Shown in pieces: positions 12,616-24,511 of a stretch of DNA of 64,000 bases. A program made the position numbers and the translations under genes. Source of the stretch: Periplaneta americana (lineage: Eukaryota > Arthropoda > Insecta > Blattodea > Blattidae). The stretch spans positions 160,389,955 to 160,453,954 of the forward strand of contig NC_091122.1 in NCBI RefSeq assembly GCF_040183065.1. The letters run 5' to 3'. The notes beneath the pieces are model-generated. The model was not told where the DNA came from, ran no database searches, and saw only the letters and a list, made by a program, of their open reading frames with translations. Position 1 is the first letter of the stretch; each line of letters begins with the position of its first letter.

Positions 12616-13643
12616 ACTGGCTTTTAAGGAACCCGGAGGTTCATTGCCGCCCTCATCATAAGCCCGCCATCGGTCCCTATCCTGAGCAAGATTAATCCAT
12701 TCTCTATCATCATATCCCACCTCTCTCAAATCCATTTTTATATTATCTTCCCATCTACGTCTCGGCCTCCTTAGAGGTCTTTTTCCCTCCGGTCTCCCAA
12801 CTAACACTCTATATGCATTTCTGGATTCGCCCATACGTGCTACATGCCCTGCCCATCTCAAACGTCTGGAATTAATGTTCCTAATTATGTCAGGTGAAGA
12901 ATACAATGCGGCAGTTCTGTGTTGTGTAACTTTCTCCATTCTCCTGTAACTTCATCCCTCTCAGCCCCAAATATTTTCCTGAGAACCTTATCCTCAAACA
13001 CCCTTAACCTATGTTCCTCTCTCAACGTGAGAGTCCAAGTTTCACAACCATAAAGAACAACCGGTAATATAATTGTTTTATAAATTCTAACTTTCAGATT
13101 TTTTGACAGTAGACTGGATGATAAAAGCTTCTCAACCGAATAATAACAGGCATTTCCCATATTTATTCTGTGTTTAATTTCCTCCCGAGTATCATTTATA
13201 TTTGTTACTGTTGCTCCAAGATATTTGAACGTCTCCACCTCTTCGAAAGATAAATTTCCAATTTTTATATTGCCATTTCGCACAATATTTCCGTCACGAA
13301 ACATAATCATATACTTTGTCTTTTCAGGATTTACTTCCAAACCTATTTCTTTACTTGCTTCCAGTAAAATCCTCGTGTTTTCCCTAATCATTTGTGGATT
13401 TTCTCCTAACATATTCACGTCATTCGCATAGACAAGCAGCTGATGTAACCCGTTCAATTCCAAACCCTTTCTGTTATCCTGGACTTTCCTAATGGCATAC
13501 TCTAGAGCAAAATTAAAAAGTAAAGGTGATAGTGCATCTCCCTGCTTTAGTCCACAGTGGATTGGAAATGCATCTGACAGAAACTGACCTATACAGACTC
13601 TGCTGTACGTTTCACTGAGACACATTTTAATTAATCGAACTAG
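12560..13643 (-). mobile_element. 5'-truncated non-LTR retrotransposon, copy 1
   Basis: The LINE lies on the minus strand. Its 3' tail is a TAG-type trinucleotide run (CTA repeats at 12561-12613 on the plus strand). A 17-base duplication, TCACTAATTATACCTAC, flanks it. The microsatellite-like tail suggests an RTE-like or related lineage, but the clade is not certain. It sits inside the left arm of the older inverted-repeat transposon. Confidence 0.9.
12610..13643 (-). pseudogene. LINE reverse transcriptase C-terminal part, frame-shifted
   Basis: Reading from the 5' side: [16 protein letters not shown], then [20 protein letters not shown] (the QGD-LSP fingers/palm motif), then [12 protein letters not shown], where the YADD catalytic box is changed to YAND. 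The thumb and connector follow with YGCETWTL. The frame shifts near 12900. The tail reads [13 protein letters not shown] and [14 protein letters not shown]. The Asp-to-Asn change and the frame shift make it inactive. A closer-to-intact copy is at 51605. Confidence 0.9.
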
Positions 13644-13787
13644 TCACTAATTATACCTACCAAAAATAATTAGTTCCAAGTATTGTCACCAAGTGAAAAT
13701 ATGGCACTATAAGCAGATAGAACGTGGTATGAGCACAGGAAAAAGGCAGGAAAGATCAAACACATGAACACCTTGCGGGACTGTTAG

Positions 13788-14085
13788 ATGTATAGTGACA
13801 TCTGCAGTTATAGAGACCTGCTTGTGCAACACGTGATTCCAGCTTTGCAAGAATGCAACTGTGACCACATCATTATTTTTATGCAAGATGGGGCAACACC
13901 ACATGTCGCTCCTCGCCAGGTGAAAGATTTGCTGCGAGAAACTTTCATTAAGGACTGCATCATCTCTAGGCAATTTCCAGATGTGTGGCCTTCAAGATCC
14001 CCCGACCTAAATTCATGTGACTTCTGGTAGTGTAGATATTTGAAAGATCGTATCTGTCAGTGATATATCCAGTCTCTCCCTGATC
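13788..14085 (+). pseudogene. Mariner-like transposase core remnant
   Basis: The segment encodes LLVQHVIPALQECNCDH, then IIFMQDGATPHVAPRQVK (second catalytic Asp in MQDGA), and WPSRSPDLNSCDFW (third acidic position). A stop follows and YLKDRI continues the conserved order. The N-terminal half is missing. It lies between the long inverted repeats of the 12437-14470 element and is probably its own decayed transposase. Confidence 0.8.
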
Positions 14086-14470
14086 TAAAGGCTAGCACAT
14101 GACATGTCGCTCTGATTTCACCAAATTTGCTGTGAGTAACTGTTGACCATACTGTGTTATGGATGCAACTTGTTGCTGAGGTGGGAGGCCATATTGAAGT
14201 GTTTGTAACCATAGTTCCTAATAAACGTACCAGAACCACCGTTATCTTGTGCTTGATCTTTCCTGCCTTTTTCCTGCGCTCACACCATGTTCTGACTGCT
14301 TACAGCATCATGTTTTCATCCAGTGGCAAGATTTGGAACTAATTATTTTTTTTTTATAATTCGCGAGTGCATTGCTTAATTAGCATATCTACGAGGTTTC
14401 ACACTCCTAAGATCATTACAGTCCTTGCTGTGCCACGCTGAACACTGTCAGTTTAATTATAACCACCTGG

Positions 14471-15264
14471 TACAATTCATTTTAAACTGAAATGTTTTCA
14501 TTGAAAGTTGGAAAACATAAAGAAGACTGTTATTACTGTACATTTTATTGCATATGTTGACATCATTATTGAGTGGAAGTTTATGTTTGACCTGTAGAAC
14601 TTATAAAAATGAACTTCCTTTTTTAAATATGTATTAAAGTACTGTACATGTTTAATTACTTTCTTTTTGTATGTTTCAGTCCTACAGACAAGACCTTCAC
14701 GCTGTATTTCATGCACTTTGAATTTAAAAAGCGAGAGGAAAAGTTCTAGTGATACAGAAACATAAGATACTATTTCTTGGTACGTATTTAGTTTCATTAA
14801 TATTGTGAATATAATTTATTGAACCCATCAGCTAATTTTGTTTTTTAATGGAATGTAGCATAGTAATCTGTAAACCAAATTATATAAATCGTTGCTAAGA
14901 CAAACAGTTTAAGTTCATTGATTAATAAATTCACTTGCACTATTGAGGTGATACCTTTGTATAGAATATGTGATGCAAAAGAAGATGGTGTTTTATACCT
15001 TAAATAAGTCACGTAGAAAATTTAAAAATATAAAAAAAAAATTAAGGAACTGTGGATATACAGTATTTAATTAATGCATTATGAACTGTTTTACGTTCAA
15101 ATGTTGTAAGTGCAATGCCAGTAATTGTGTAGGTCTCCTATGAGATGTCTAGATGATACACATTTCATGGTATGAAAATCTCTGGAATTGGCTATGCTAC
15201 TTGGAACCAGACAAGGCACATGAAGAAAAGAAGAATTAAATGAAATTTTGAAAGACTATCATAC
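14471..15264. other. Intron 8 remainder, no feature seen
   Basis: AT-rich sequence between the nested transposon and exon 8. Nothing coding is recognised. Confidence 0.5.
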
Positions 15265-15396
15265 CTCTTTTGTCGACCGTTACTACTTTTTCAAGTGCAT
15301 CATTCTCACACGCCATCTTGGTGCAAGTAACTCCTTCTGGAGCACATAAACAGGTGTTGCAGTCTTCTTTCCAAGAGGTTCCTAGTTTGCAGCTGT
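15265..15396 (-). CDS. Pacifastin domain exon 8 (Lys reactive site)
   Basis: The acceptor is TGTGGGCAG and the donor AGAG|GTATGA. There are 132 bases, phase 1. It encodes S-CKLGTSWKED, CNTCLC, APEGVT, CTKMAC. The predicted P1-P1' is Lys-Met, suited to trypsin-like enzymes. The loop between cysteines four and five is six residues, the shortest of the set. The tail (ENDALEKVVTVDKRG) is longer than average and ends at a simple KR pair. A second AG (GACAG) four bases inside the exon would break the phase and is unlikely to be used. The Penelope-like cluster sits about 0.4 kb upstream in the preceding intron. Confidence 0.88.
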
Positions 15397-15825
15397 CTGC
15401 CCACAAAAATATATGATTTTGAGCATTAAACTATTTATTGCTTAAAACTATTTATTCCTACATTTTTTTCCAAGTTAAGATGGATCAGAGATAATAGACC
15501 TACTTATGAAATGCTTGTATAGATTTATTACAAAATCCTGCTTGGAAAAGAAAACTTGCCTGGAAGTTCGAAGCTAAGCACTAGATGTTATGGATTTTTT
15601 TATACTTATTACATATGTCTGATCTTAAAGAAGTTCAGTGAAGTAGATCTAGCTGTTTGTAACGATCCCAACAATAAGGATACCCATATCGATATCGCAT
15701 TATTTATTTACTTTTTTTGTTCACCTGAAGAGTCAATGTCAGAGACGTTGTGAATTCCTTAGTCATTACCAGCAATGGAAAAAGGCCAGTTTACACCTCT
15801 TCTTTACATATTTTTGTTCGAGCTA

Positions 15826-16303
15826 TTTTAATGTAAATAATTGATTAAATGGCGATCTTACTCGTGTTAATTTTGTAAGCATGTGCAGCTTACAGCTGTT
15901 TCGGTGATTCTTCACACCATCCTCAGAGCCTACTAGATAGTGGCGTCATCTCGAACTTCGCTGCCTGTTGTGTGGGCACTTTCGATTGTTGAAAAGTGTT
16001 GAAATGTGGTGTCAAATAGTGTGTGTGTTCTGAAATTGATCTGTGTGTTGAGAATTTGATCAGGACGTGTTTTAGTGTGTCTGCATATTTCATATTGTTT
16101 TAATGTGTTGAGTTTTTGGTTTTTGGGTTGTATGTGTAGGATTTCCATTTCTGTATTTATGTTATTGTATGTGTGGTTAGCATTAGCTTATGTGTTCGCC
16201 ATATGTAGATGTATTGTGTCCTCTGGTTATTGCTTTAATGTGTTCTTTGCATCGAGTTTGGAATGATCTGCCTGTCTGTCCAATGTAGAAACTGTCGCAA
16301 CAT
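15826..16303 (-). mobile_element. Penelope-like element 3' end with GIY-YIG segment
   Basis: On the minus strand the sequence begins CCDSFYIGQTGRSFQTR, the YIG part of a GIY-YIG endonuclease as found at the C-terminus of Penelope-like retroelements. It continues CKEHIKAITRGHNT, has a one-base frameshift near 16185, then MEILHIQPKNQKLNTL and on to GSEVRDDATI before the stop. The GIY half and the reverse transcriptase are missing. The 3' untranslated part carries a hammerhead-like motif. A second copy faces it head to head. Confidence 0.82.
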
Positions 16304-16610
16304 ACAACCCAAAAACCAAAAACTCAACACACTAGAACAATATGAAATATACAGACACACTAAAACACACCCTGATCAAATTCTCAACACACAGATCAAT
16401 TTCAGAACACACACACTATTTGACACCACATTTCAACACTTTTCAACAATCGAACGCACCCACACAACAGGCAGCGAAGTTCGAGATGACGCCGCGATCT
16501 AGTAGGCTCTGAGGATGGTGTGAAGAAACACCGAAACAGCTGTAAGCTGCACATGCTTACAAAATTAACACGAGTAAGATCGCCATTTAATCAATTATTT
16601 ATATTCAAGT
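16297..16610 (+). mobile_element. Penelope-like element 3' end, inverted partial copy
   Basis: This is the same 3' segment in the opposite orientation, beginning at CATACAACCCAAAAACC and encoding IQPKNQKLNTLEQYEI to GSEVRDDAAI, then the same 3' untranslated sequence to about 16610. The two copies form an imperfect inverted repeat with arms of about 300 bases around the GIY-YIG segment of the minus copy. Inverted or tandem partial copies are a known habit of Penelope-like elements. Confidence 0.82.
16503..16560 (+). ncRNA. Hammerhead-ribozyme-like motif in Penelope 3' end (candidate)
   Basis: The motif reads CTGAGGA (matches the CUGANGA box), then a stem GGTGT...ACACC, then GAAA, then a short stem CAGCT-GTA-AGCTG. 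A possible closing stem is GTAGGC with GCTTAC. The usual UH cleavage triplet is not evident after the third stem, so activity is doubtful. The motif is also present in the minus copy near 15884-15935 with a changed stem II. Confidence 0.4.
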
Positions 16611-16794
16611 GTTAAAAGTAGTGTATGTAAGATTCAACATGGATTATTTTAATATTTTAAATTTTGACACTTATTTTAAAAAATATCTATAATGCGCCTA
16701 GGTTCATAATGTATCTTTATAGATAATTTCTCTTAGGTGTGATAGAGTAAAATAATGACGCAAAATAACAAGGATATGGTAGTTATAAATTATG

Positions 16795-17286
16795 TGGTTC
16801 AAGTGCTAGTAGTGCGCTGGTCTTCCATCCAGGTGGTCTGGGTTATGTTCCCGGCCAGATTATGATGGAATTTATGGTCTACAAAACATACTTCAGAGAA
16901 GGTTTTCTCAGGGTGGGGTGAAGTCTTGGGATTAGTAGAGACTTCCGATGCTGATATAGGAAGGGCTTGGTACCCTGGGCCCCTGGAGCTTATCAAGTAC
17001 TCGTTTGAAGATGGGACCTGTCTCTGTCAGGGCTTAGGCATGATGACCCACCTGTTAGTATTGGATTCATCTGGACCACCCGTCAGACTTGGGAAATCAT
17101 CGTATATTGGGGCCCACAGTGGTTCTGGCTGATATGTAGGCCAGTAGCGGCCGGTGATCGAAATCCTCGGTGAGGCCAGATGCAACTAGTTTAAGTGCCT
17201 CCGATAGAAGATGTTTGCTTATGATATTAATTATTATTGTTATTATATTATTAATATCATTATTACTGTATTATTATTATTATTAA

Positions 17287-17334
<48 letters not shown>

Positions 17335-17345
17335 TACTACTATTA
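16795..17345 (+). mobile_element. SINE-like element with TTA-repeat tail
   Basis: The start has a tRNA-like head (CAAGTGCTAGTAGTGCGCTG and GGGTTATGTTCCCGG). A GC-richer body with CGGCCGGTGATCGAAATCC follows. It ends in a long TTA/TTATTA run from about 17225 to 17345. Only one copy is seen here, so the call is tentative. Confidence 0.5.
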
Positions 17346-18082
17346 TTAGTCTATTCTTATTACTATCAATGAAAAATAATAATTTCACTCACCAAATAAG
17401 CTGTTATACTCTGAGTTTCAGTCATTATTTCAGTGTGATGAAGCATCCCATATTGTGTGTTGAAATTCCCCTTTCTTTCTTTTCTTTTTATTTTTTTCCT
17501 TTGACAGCAACAAACAAGGACAAGAGAAGTTTATTTTGCATCACATTACCACATAACCATTTATGTTGCCCATATCAGGATGCAATAGAAACTAGCGTTT
17601 TAAGATTATGTGTCAGAAAAATTATCAGCGATGTCGTAGGTATCTCGGTAGTGTCTCTCTTTATTTAAAACTTCCTTTCTTTCAGTATTATTTCTTCTCG
17701 TAAAAGGACACTCTAACAATGAATTAACTGCACCAGCATTATTTCTCTCATTTGTTTCTGTTTATATTTTCCCAAAATACATAACAACATTGGCCCAGAT
17801 TCACTACTGTACTACGAAGTACAATAGTAGAACACCCTTGCTTATGTCATAAACTGAGACATAAGGGGAGAGAATCGAGTGTGTCTCTGCCTGCCAAAGA
17901 GCTGGAATTTTGTTATTTATGGCCTAGTTAGGAAGACAAGTCACCACTGCTATTCCCACCCTACTCTACCCTTGAGGCCGGCCAATGGATGGGAGGAGTG
18001 AAACCTGACCAGGCCAGACGAATTGTGCCTCAGCTACAACGTTTTAAGCGTAAACTCAAAGCCCGCGAAAGGACATGAAATG
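17346..18082. other. Intron 7 stretch, no feature seen
   Basis: Nothing coding is recognised. The part from 17790 to 18070 is less AT-rich and could be an old unrecognised repeat. Confidence 0.4.
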
Positions 18083-18236
18083 CATTAAGCCAGACCCGGC
18101 ACGAACGATTCTGGCCTCAGGAAAAAATTTTACTGCAAAACAGGTCTATATACATCACAAGCCAAACCCGGCACAAGCGATCCCGGCCTCAGGAACAAAT
18201 TTTACTGCAAAACAGGTCTATATACATCAAAGTTTT
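18083..18236 (+). repeat. Two-unit tandem repeat of 77 bases
   Basis: Each unit carries CCCGGCAC, CCTCAGGA and TTTTACTGCAAAACAGGTCT in the same order. The units differ at about eight positions. Both are open in one frame, but the frame is short and bears no known domain. Confidence 0.8.
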
Positions 18237-19093
18237 CAAATGCTTCTACAGCGATATATGCTTCATTCAAATAACTAATACATTATATAAAAACACAAAA
18301 TTTGATTTCAGTTAAGCCAAGTGACTGAGGCCCGGCCTCACTTGCCTCAGTCAATCAGCCGCCACTGATATAGGCCTACATCTATTATCAGGCAGTACAT
18401 CTCTCTTGACGATATGTGTCAGAGGAAGAACAATTTATTGTTGCATACATCTCAAGTCCGATTTGGGTTTTGCTCTGTTTTATGGGTTCACAAATGCTAC
18501 TACAAATCATCTTTAACTTCATGGTTTCTTTTACCATTGCATAGAGATTTACCATATTTAATCTTTTTTTGGAGCTTTCTAATAGTGGTACAATGTACAT
18601 GTGTTCGAAACTTAGAAGTAGACAAATTGTCAGACCATATTTTCGGAACAGAAACAGAAATGGGCGGTAAATTGTCATTAGTGATACCCCTTCTACAAAT
18701 ATGAATTACTGGTACTCTTTCATTGATTAGTGAGTGTGCGACAGCAAAAAGTCACTCTTATTTCACTTTCAAGAATATACAAATGCTCTTTGTTGTCTTC
18801 AAAGAAAGAAATGATCATGGAGATAATTGGAAAAATGTGAATCATGTTGTAGATGACTCTAAGAATTATCATGCATATATACCATACACTGCATTGTAGT
18901 CAATAATGTAACATTGAAATATACATACCAATTAATATAACATTTTCATCCCTTTATCATACTAACACAGAAACCACGAAAGGTTGTCACTTCATTTAGC
19001 CTCAAAAATATATTGAATAAAGTGCACTTCCTTAACCCTTAGAAGCAGGAAGACTTATGCCACTATTGCACGCAAATGTCTAACTCTTAACCA
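18237..19093. other. Intron 7 stretch, no feature seen
   Basis: AT-rich sequence. Short overlapping open frames here have no recognisable motif. Confidence 0.4.
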
Positions 19094-19350
19094 GGGGTTC
19101 GTATAACTGCATAATCGAGTAAATTCGTGTTGGGTTCGTTAGCCGAGCAGTATAAGACGCACAAGATATGTCCGGTCAGCATATCGTGCCTAAGATCATG
19201 GATTCTCGTCCTTGTCACTGCAGTCAATTGAGCCTGTGGTAAAGGATGGGGAGGGCCCATGTAAAACATTCGGTGTAATGGTACGCATGGAAGCTGACAG
19301 AGTTTCAGTTGACTGCAGTTGAAATGATTTTGCTCCTTAAAAAAAAAAAA
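19094..19350 (+). mobile_element. SINE family 2, copy 1
   Basis: The element runs from GGGGTTCGTATAACTGCATA through CAATTGAGCCTGTGGTAAAG and GATGGGGAGGGCCCATGTAA to GAAATGATTTTGCTCCTT and a 12-base A run. A minus-strand copy is at 42931-43126. This copy keeps a tRNA-like A-box region (TAGCCGAGCAGTATAAGACG) that the other copy lacks. Confidence 0.8.
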
Positions 19351-19394
19351 GAGACACTGAGAGAAATGGAGTGATTTCGTCTCAAGATTAGAAA

Positions 19395-21030
19395 GAGATT
19401 TAACATTACCAAGACCCAAAACTTTCAAAATTTTAAAGAAAATAAATTCGGAGATAAAAGAAAATGTTGTTATAAACCCTATTCCTAACGAATCTCTACT
19501 TGCTTACTTTAAAAATATATGGTTTCACAAAAACATCTCTCTTACATTAAAGAATTCCAACAACAACACAACAGATATTATTACTTATGATGAACTCATT
19601 AAAGTATATAAACGTTTAAAAAACGGGAAAGCCCCAGGCGAAGATAATTTAAATTTCGAGCTTTTTTAAATACGCTGGAGAAGAATTTACCTATAGATTT
19701 TTATATTTCTTAAACAATATATGGGCAGGATTAAACCTCCCAGAAAGTTGGCAAAAAGCCATTGTAGTACCCATTTATAAGAAAGGAAACAAAAAACTAT
19801 GTGAAAATTACAGGGGTATAAGTCTTCTCAATTCTGGATATAAGATCTATACAGCCATAATCAAAAATAAACTATCACATCTTTACGAAGACAAAATCAC
19901 TGAAGAACAGAATGGATTCCGAAAAGGAAAATCATGTTGTGACAGCTATTTCACCATGAAGATTTTAATTGAAAAGCACAGAGAATTTAATATTCCAACC
20001 CACTTAGCTTTTATTGATTTCATAAAAGCTTTTGATAGAGTTGATAGAAATAAACTTTTAGAGATTTTACGCCATGATAATGTGCCAAACCAAATCATTC
20101 TCTCCATTTATAATTTATATCAACAAAATGAAATTGCCATAAGAACTGAACGCGGAACTACTAGCTGGACTTCCATCAACCAAGATGCTAGACAAGGGTG
20201 CGGTCTTTCCCCTCTGTTGTTTATTATATATATGAACCATATTTTATACATTTGGGGGCAAAGTCATCATGCTGGAATTCAAATTAATCGAAACACAGTT
20301 CTCGATACACTAATGTTTGCCGACGATCAGGTTATTATCGCTAAAACAGAGGATGCTTTACAAAGAGCCATTTATAATTTGCAAATAATCGCCTCAGATT
20401 TCAATATGGAAATCTCAAAAGAGAAACCAAAGTCATGGCATTTTCGGGAGAGAACCCAATTCCAAGTAATATCATGATAAATAATACTTTAATTGAACTT
20501 GTTAATTCATTTAACTAGTTAGGTTATAACCTCTCTTACATCACTGATGAAGATATGTCAAACAAAATATCTAAATTTATAAAAATCACTGGCGTCATTA
20601 ACGCCGTCTTCAAATCCTCCCATGTTCAGAAACATACAAGGCTAAAGGTATACAAAACACTAGCTCGACTGGTCCTCACTTACGGTAGCGAGGCATGGAC
20701 AATCAGAAAAGCTGATGAGCAAAGGCTGACGACAGCTGAAATGAGGTTCATGAGACGAACAGCGGGATGCTCTTTGCTGGAACACCGTAAAAATGTGGAC
20801 ATATTGCAGGAACTCAAAATGGATCCTATAGTTAATTTTGTTCAACATTATCGACTTCAGTGGAAAAAACATGTCGAAAGGATGGATCGCACTAGATGGC
20901 CTAAACAGATTCTTACTTATGTACCAAGAGGAAAGAGGAAATTGGGAAGACCACGAAAGCGCTGGCATGAGACCGTAACAGATCCTGTAGGGTCTAATAC
21001 GTGAAGGATATGATGATGATGAAACAAAAA
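19395..21030 (+). pseudogene. Non-LTR retrotransposon reverse transcriptase, broken
   Basis: The segment encodes, in order: YKRLKNGKAPGEDNLNFELF then a stop; FRKGKSCCDSYFTM; FIDFIKAFDRVDR (first palm Asp); ARQGCGLSPLLF; LMFADDQVIIAKTEDAL (FADD catalytic box intact); a frameshift near 20440; then HTRLKVYKTLARLVLTYGSEAWT; and RGKRKLGRPRKRWHET. The endonuclease end is missing. The 3' end has an ATGATGATG tail. A related, more decayed element lies on the minus strand at 29140. At least two breaks make it inactive. Confidence 0.88.
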
Positions 21031-21879
21031 AAAGAACATTACAAAAATAAATTATTGTTTTAATCAAGTGCAATGTCCTTAATTTTATATAAAATTAAAG
21101 AATATCAACGTATTTTATATATAGCATACAATTTATAACATATTATATCACGTCATGACCATAATACTAGCTGGCTACTATAATGGACGCACAGCTCCTA
21201 AAGGTTAATAGTTTGCTTCAACGAGTATATTATTACAAGTAAAAGAGAATGATTTCTGAGCCCGCACTTGTTTTGCAAATTCTTTGAAATGGACACACAA
21301 GTCGCAGTTTAAACAAATTCAACTCACTGCCTAGCAGTGGCCTGTAACATAGACTAACATCTGATCATTAGCTGGATGCGGAGTGTTAAAGTGTTGTTGA
21401 GTCCCAATTATTTTGATTTCATTAACACCGTACCATTATTCATAACCTCAACAATCAAACATATCAAAGTCGTGTCGCAAGAGTATTATAAATTACCCAG
21501 AGCTTATATGAATGCTTAGTAAAGCAATGACGACAGTGCCTTTGTCAGTATTTTTAACAATTTAATTCACATTTAATTGAAAAATATACTGAAATATCAT
21601 ATCTAATTAAAACGAACCATCCATTTCTTACGAGATGAAACGAAAAGGTTCCTGAAATTCATGAACCGGAATACCATCCTACAGTCCATTTTGAGCCCTG
21701 CACAAAACTATTGATACCGGCACCAGTATTAATCCAGACATGGCTCTGTTATTGTAGAATTTCATGTCAAATGCACATGAAGAACTTACTGCGACATTAC
21801 ATATGAGAGACATGAACGTATCGAACAGAAATTAAATAATTTTAATTACACCTGAGAAGCAAGCCAATATTAGGGACTA
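21031..21879. other. Intron 7 stretch, no feature seen
   Basis: AT-rich sequence without recognised genes or repeats. Confidence 0.45.
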
Positions 21880-22489
21880 ACAAGCAAACATTCTGATGGT
21901 AGCAGATAAAAAAGTTAAATTTTTTTCTTGCACATGTTAATAATGTCAAAAGAAATGCTTATAGAAATTTTGGCCACTCGACTGCAATTACGAGGCCGTC
22001 CAGAAAGTGATTTTCCCTGGGGCCGTTTACAGAAAAAAAAGCACAAGAGCATGGAAAGATTTATTGAAACAGATACAGCAATTGTTGTGCTATTTGTCAA
22101 CATATCCCCCACTGGAATTGAGACATTTGTCATACTATGAGACCAATTTTTGTATTCTTGTGTCATAGACATCAGCCGCCTGGGATCAGAACCAGCATTT
22201 GACAGCTATCTGCACCTCTCTATCGATCCCATGATATGACAGATGTCTCAATTTCGGTGGAGAATATGTTGAAAAATAGCTCAGCAATTGCTGTGTCTGT
22301 TCCAATGAATTTTTCTAATGAACTAGTGTTTTCTTTCTGTTAACAGCCCCTGGTGAACTTATTTTTTTACGGCCCTCATAATTGCGGTCGAGTGGTCAAA
22401 ATTTGTATAAGCATTTCTTTTGACATTATTAACATGGTGAAAGGAAAAAAAAAACTTTTTTATCTGCCCCCATCAGAATGTTTGCTTGT
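21880..22489. mobile_element. Long-TIR MITE family, copy 1
   Basis: The ends ACAAGCAAACATTCTGATGG and CCATCAGAATGTTTGCTTGT are inverted repeats, and the similarity extends more than 200 bases inward on each side. A second copy in the opposite orientation is at 52688-53286. Inner parts contain GAGGCCGTCCAGAAAGTGAT, which resembles mariner ends. No transposase is present. Confidence 0.82.
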
Positions 22490-23986
22490 AAGACATAGAG
22501 AGAAACACAGGTGGAGTTTTATATGGTCATGTCTATTCCAACCTTAATGTTATAGAAGTGGTGAAACATGGACTATAAAAAAATACAGGCCTCCGAAATT
22601 ACATTTTTAATAGTGGTAAAAGGATGTAGCTTGAGAGACCACCTCAGAAACATTACCGTCTATCTTTGATAAGAGATAGAACCTACTGTTGTGACAATAG
22701 GGAATATCTATTTCAGAGTAACAGGAAACGTCTATTGTAGTTTGCTTTTTTAACAATATGAAACACTTATTGTATAGTATCTTATTAGCATTTGATGTTG
22801 TAATACATAATTCCTAAATATATGAATATATTAATGTAATTTATAGAGATATGTGGTTACGAAGTTCTGTTCTATTTCTTATTAATGTATAATATATATT
22901 TCTTATTACCGAGTTGTTTATATTCATATTTGGATATAGTATTTAACCCTTTTAATTCCACGAGGCCAATGTATCAGCCTGTTTTTGTTATGCACATTGT
23001 GTCACCACAAATTTTACGTGCTTGTAATCCCCTTTTCAGTCATGTGATGTCAGCACAAGTCATACCGGTACCATCTTATGAAGAGAAGTCATTTTTTTCT
23101 GAAAGAGGTCGATTTATCACTAGTGACCAAACTACGATTTTATATCATTAGTTTTTTTTTTTCCCATTTGCATAGATGTCATATGTTACAAGTGTAAAAA
23201 GGGAGCGTAATATTTGTGTAAAATTTATGTAATTGCAAAATTATATGATGAAACATTGTCAAAATTTGTAATATTGCTTAACAAGTAAGTGTGCTTTAAT
23301 ATGGGTGTTCTGTACATATTTTCAAGACTGAGATTTAGCATGTGCAAAATAATTACAAATTTTAAAATTATATTTTGAAGAATATTAGTAATCTGAAACA
23401 AGATTTTTTTTATAACTATGAAGTGTAAAATATAGAGTGTGTACGAATGTATTTTTACGGACATAACCTTCAACAAGAAAACATTTACACCTTTATCACA
23501 AGAACTGTGGTGAGAATATACACATGAAATAAATTGTCAAAAGTACATATAAATTTACATCTCTTATGAACTCCAAACACATACAGTGCAACATGCATAT
23601 GCTAAGCAATGTCAAATTAAATTACATGTTCTTAAAGTGATATTATAATATGAAATGTATGAGATATATACACATATAGAGTGGCCTATGTAACATATTA
23701 CAAGCCAGTAGGTCTTAAATGGATAGTAAAATTAAATGCTATTTTTTTCCAAACTTTATAACAGGATGAGATCTTCTACAAATTGACATTGAAAACATTT
23801 CACTATATCCACTTCATGAGACATTGGGGTAACTTTAGAATTGCAAGCAGAATAATGGTATAATTTTAGGATATTCTGATTTTTCTAAAAAAAATTAAGC
23901 AACATCTACTAAAACATTTTTCTTAATAATACAGTAGAATCTTAACTAAAGTCCTGCGTTTGATTACCCAAAACCTTCAAGCAACC
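22490..23986. other. Intron 7 stretch, no feature seen
   Basis: AT-rich sequence. Open frames near 22885 and 23225 are low-complexity and match nothing I recognise. Confidence 0.4.
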
Positions 23987-24242
23987 AGTCCACACCTGTG
24001 GAATAACGGTCAGCACGTCTGACCGCGAAACCAGGTGGCCCGGGTTCGAATCCCGATCGTGGCAAGTTACCTGGTTGAGGTTTTCTCCGGGGTTTTCCCT
24101 CAACCCAATTCGAGCAAATGCTGGGTAACTTTCGGTGCTGGACCCTGGACTCATTTTACCGTCATTATCACCTTCATCTCATTTAGACGATAAATAACCT
24201 GAGATGTTGATATAGCATCGTAAAATAATCTAATAAAATAAA
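23987..24242 (+). mobile_element. tRNA-derived SINE, family 1, copy 2
   Basis: This is a full copy with A box (TGGAATAACGGTCAGCACG) and B box (GGTTCGAATCC), ending in TAAAATAATCTAATAAAATA. It is flanked by the 11-base duplication TTCAAGCAACC (23976-23986 and 24243-24253), which fixes its ends. Confidence 0.92.
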
Positions 24243-24506
24243 TTCAAGCAACCCGCAATAGTGTAGGTATGTATGAAGTACAGATCGGCAGCATCCCACT
24301 CTACTTACACAGTTCAGGTCTGCTGTTCTGGGAACATTCGTAAACAAAACAAAGCTAGGTTCTTGGAAATGAGTGCTTCAATGGAAGAATTTGGTAGCCA
24401 GCACATTATTAAGAAAGAAGAAAATGTATTTTATCAGAAATAAGGGAAAAATATTTCATTTGAAACACTTAAAATGTTTACAGTCATTGGTTGTAATGTG
24501 TAGGGG

Positions 24507-24511
<5 letters not shown>

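Larger units (their letters stand above)
12437..14470. mobile_element. Long-inverted-repeat transposon split by a LINE
   Basis: The outer ends are CCAGGTAGTTACAATTAAAC (left) and GTTTAATTATAACCACCTGG (right), flanked by TA. Arms exceed 200 bases: the left arm is at 12437-12560 and resumes at 13644-13770; the right arm is at about 14248-14470. The left arm is interrupted by a LINE. Without the LINE the element is about 0.95 kb. The middle has a transposase remnant. Confidence 0.88.
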
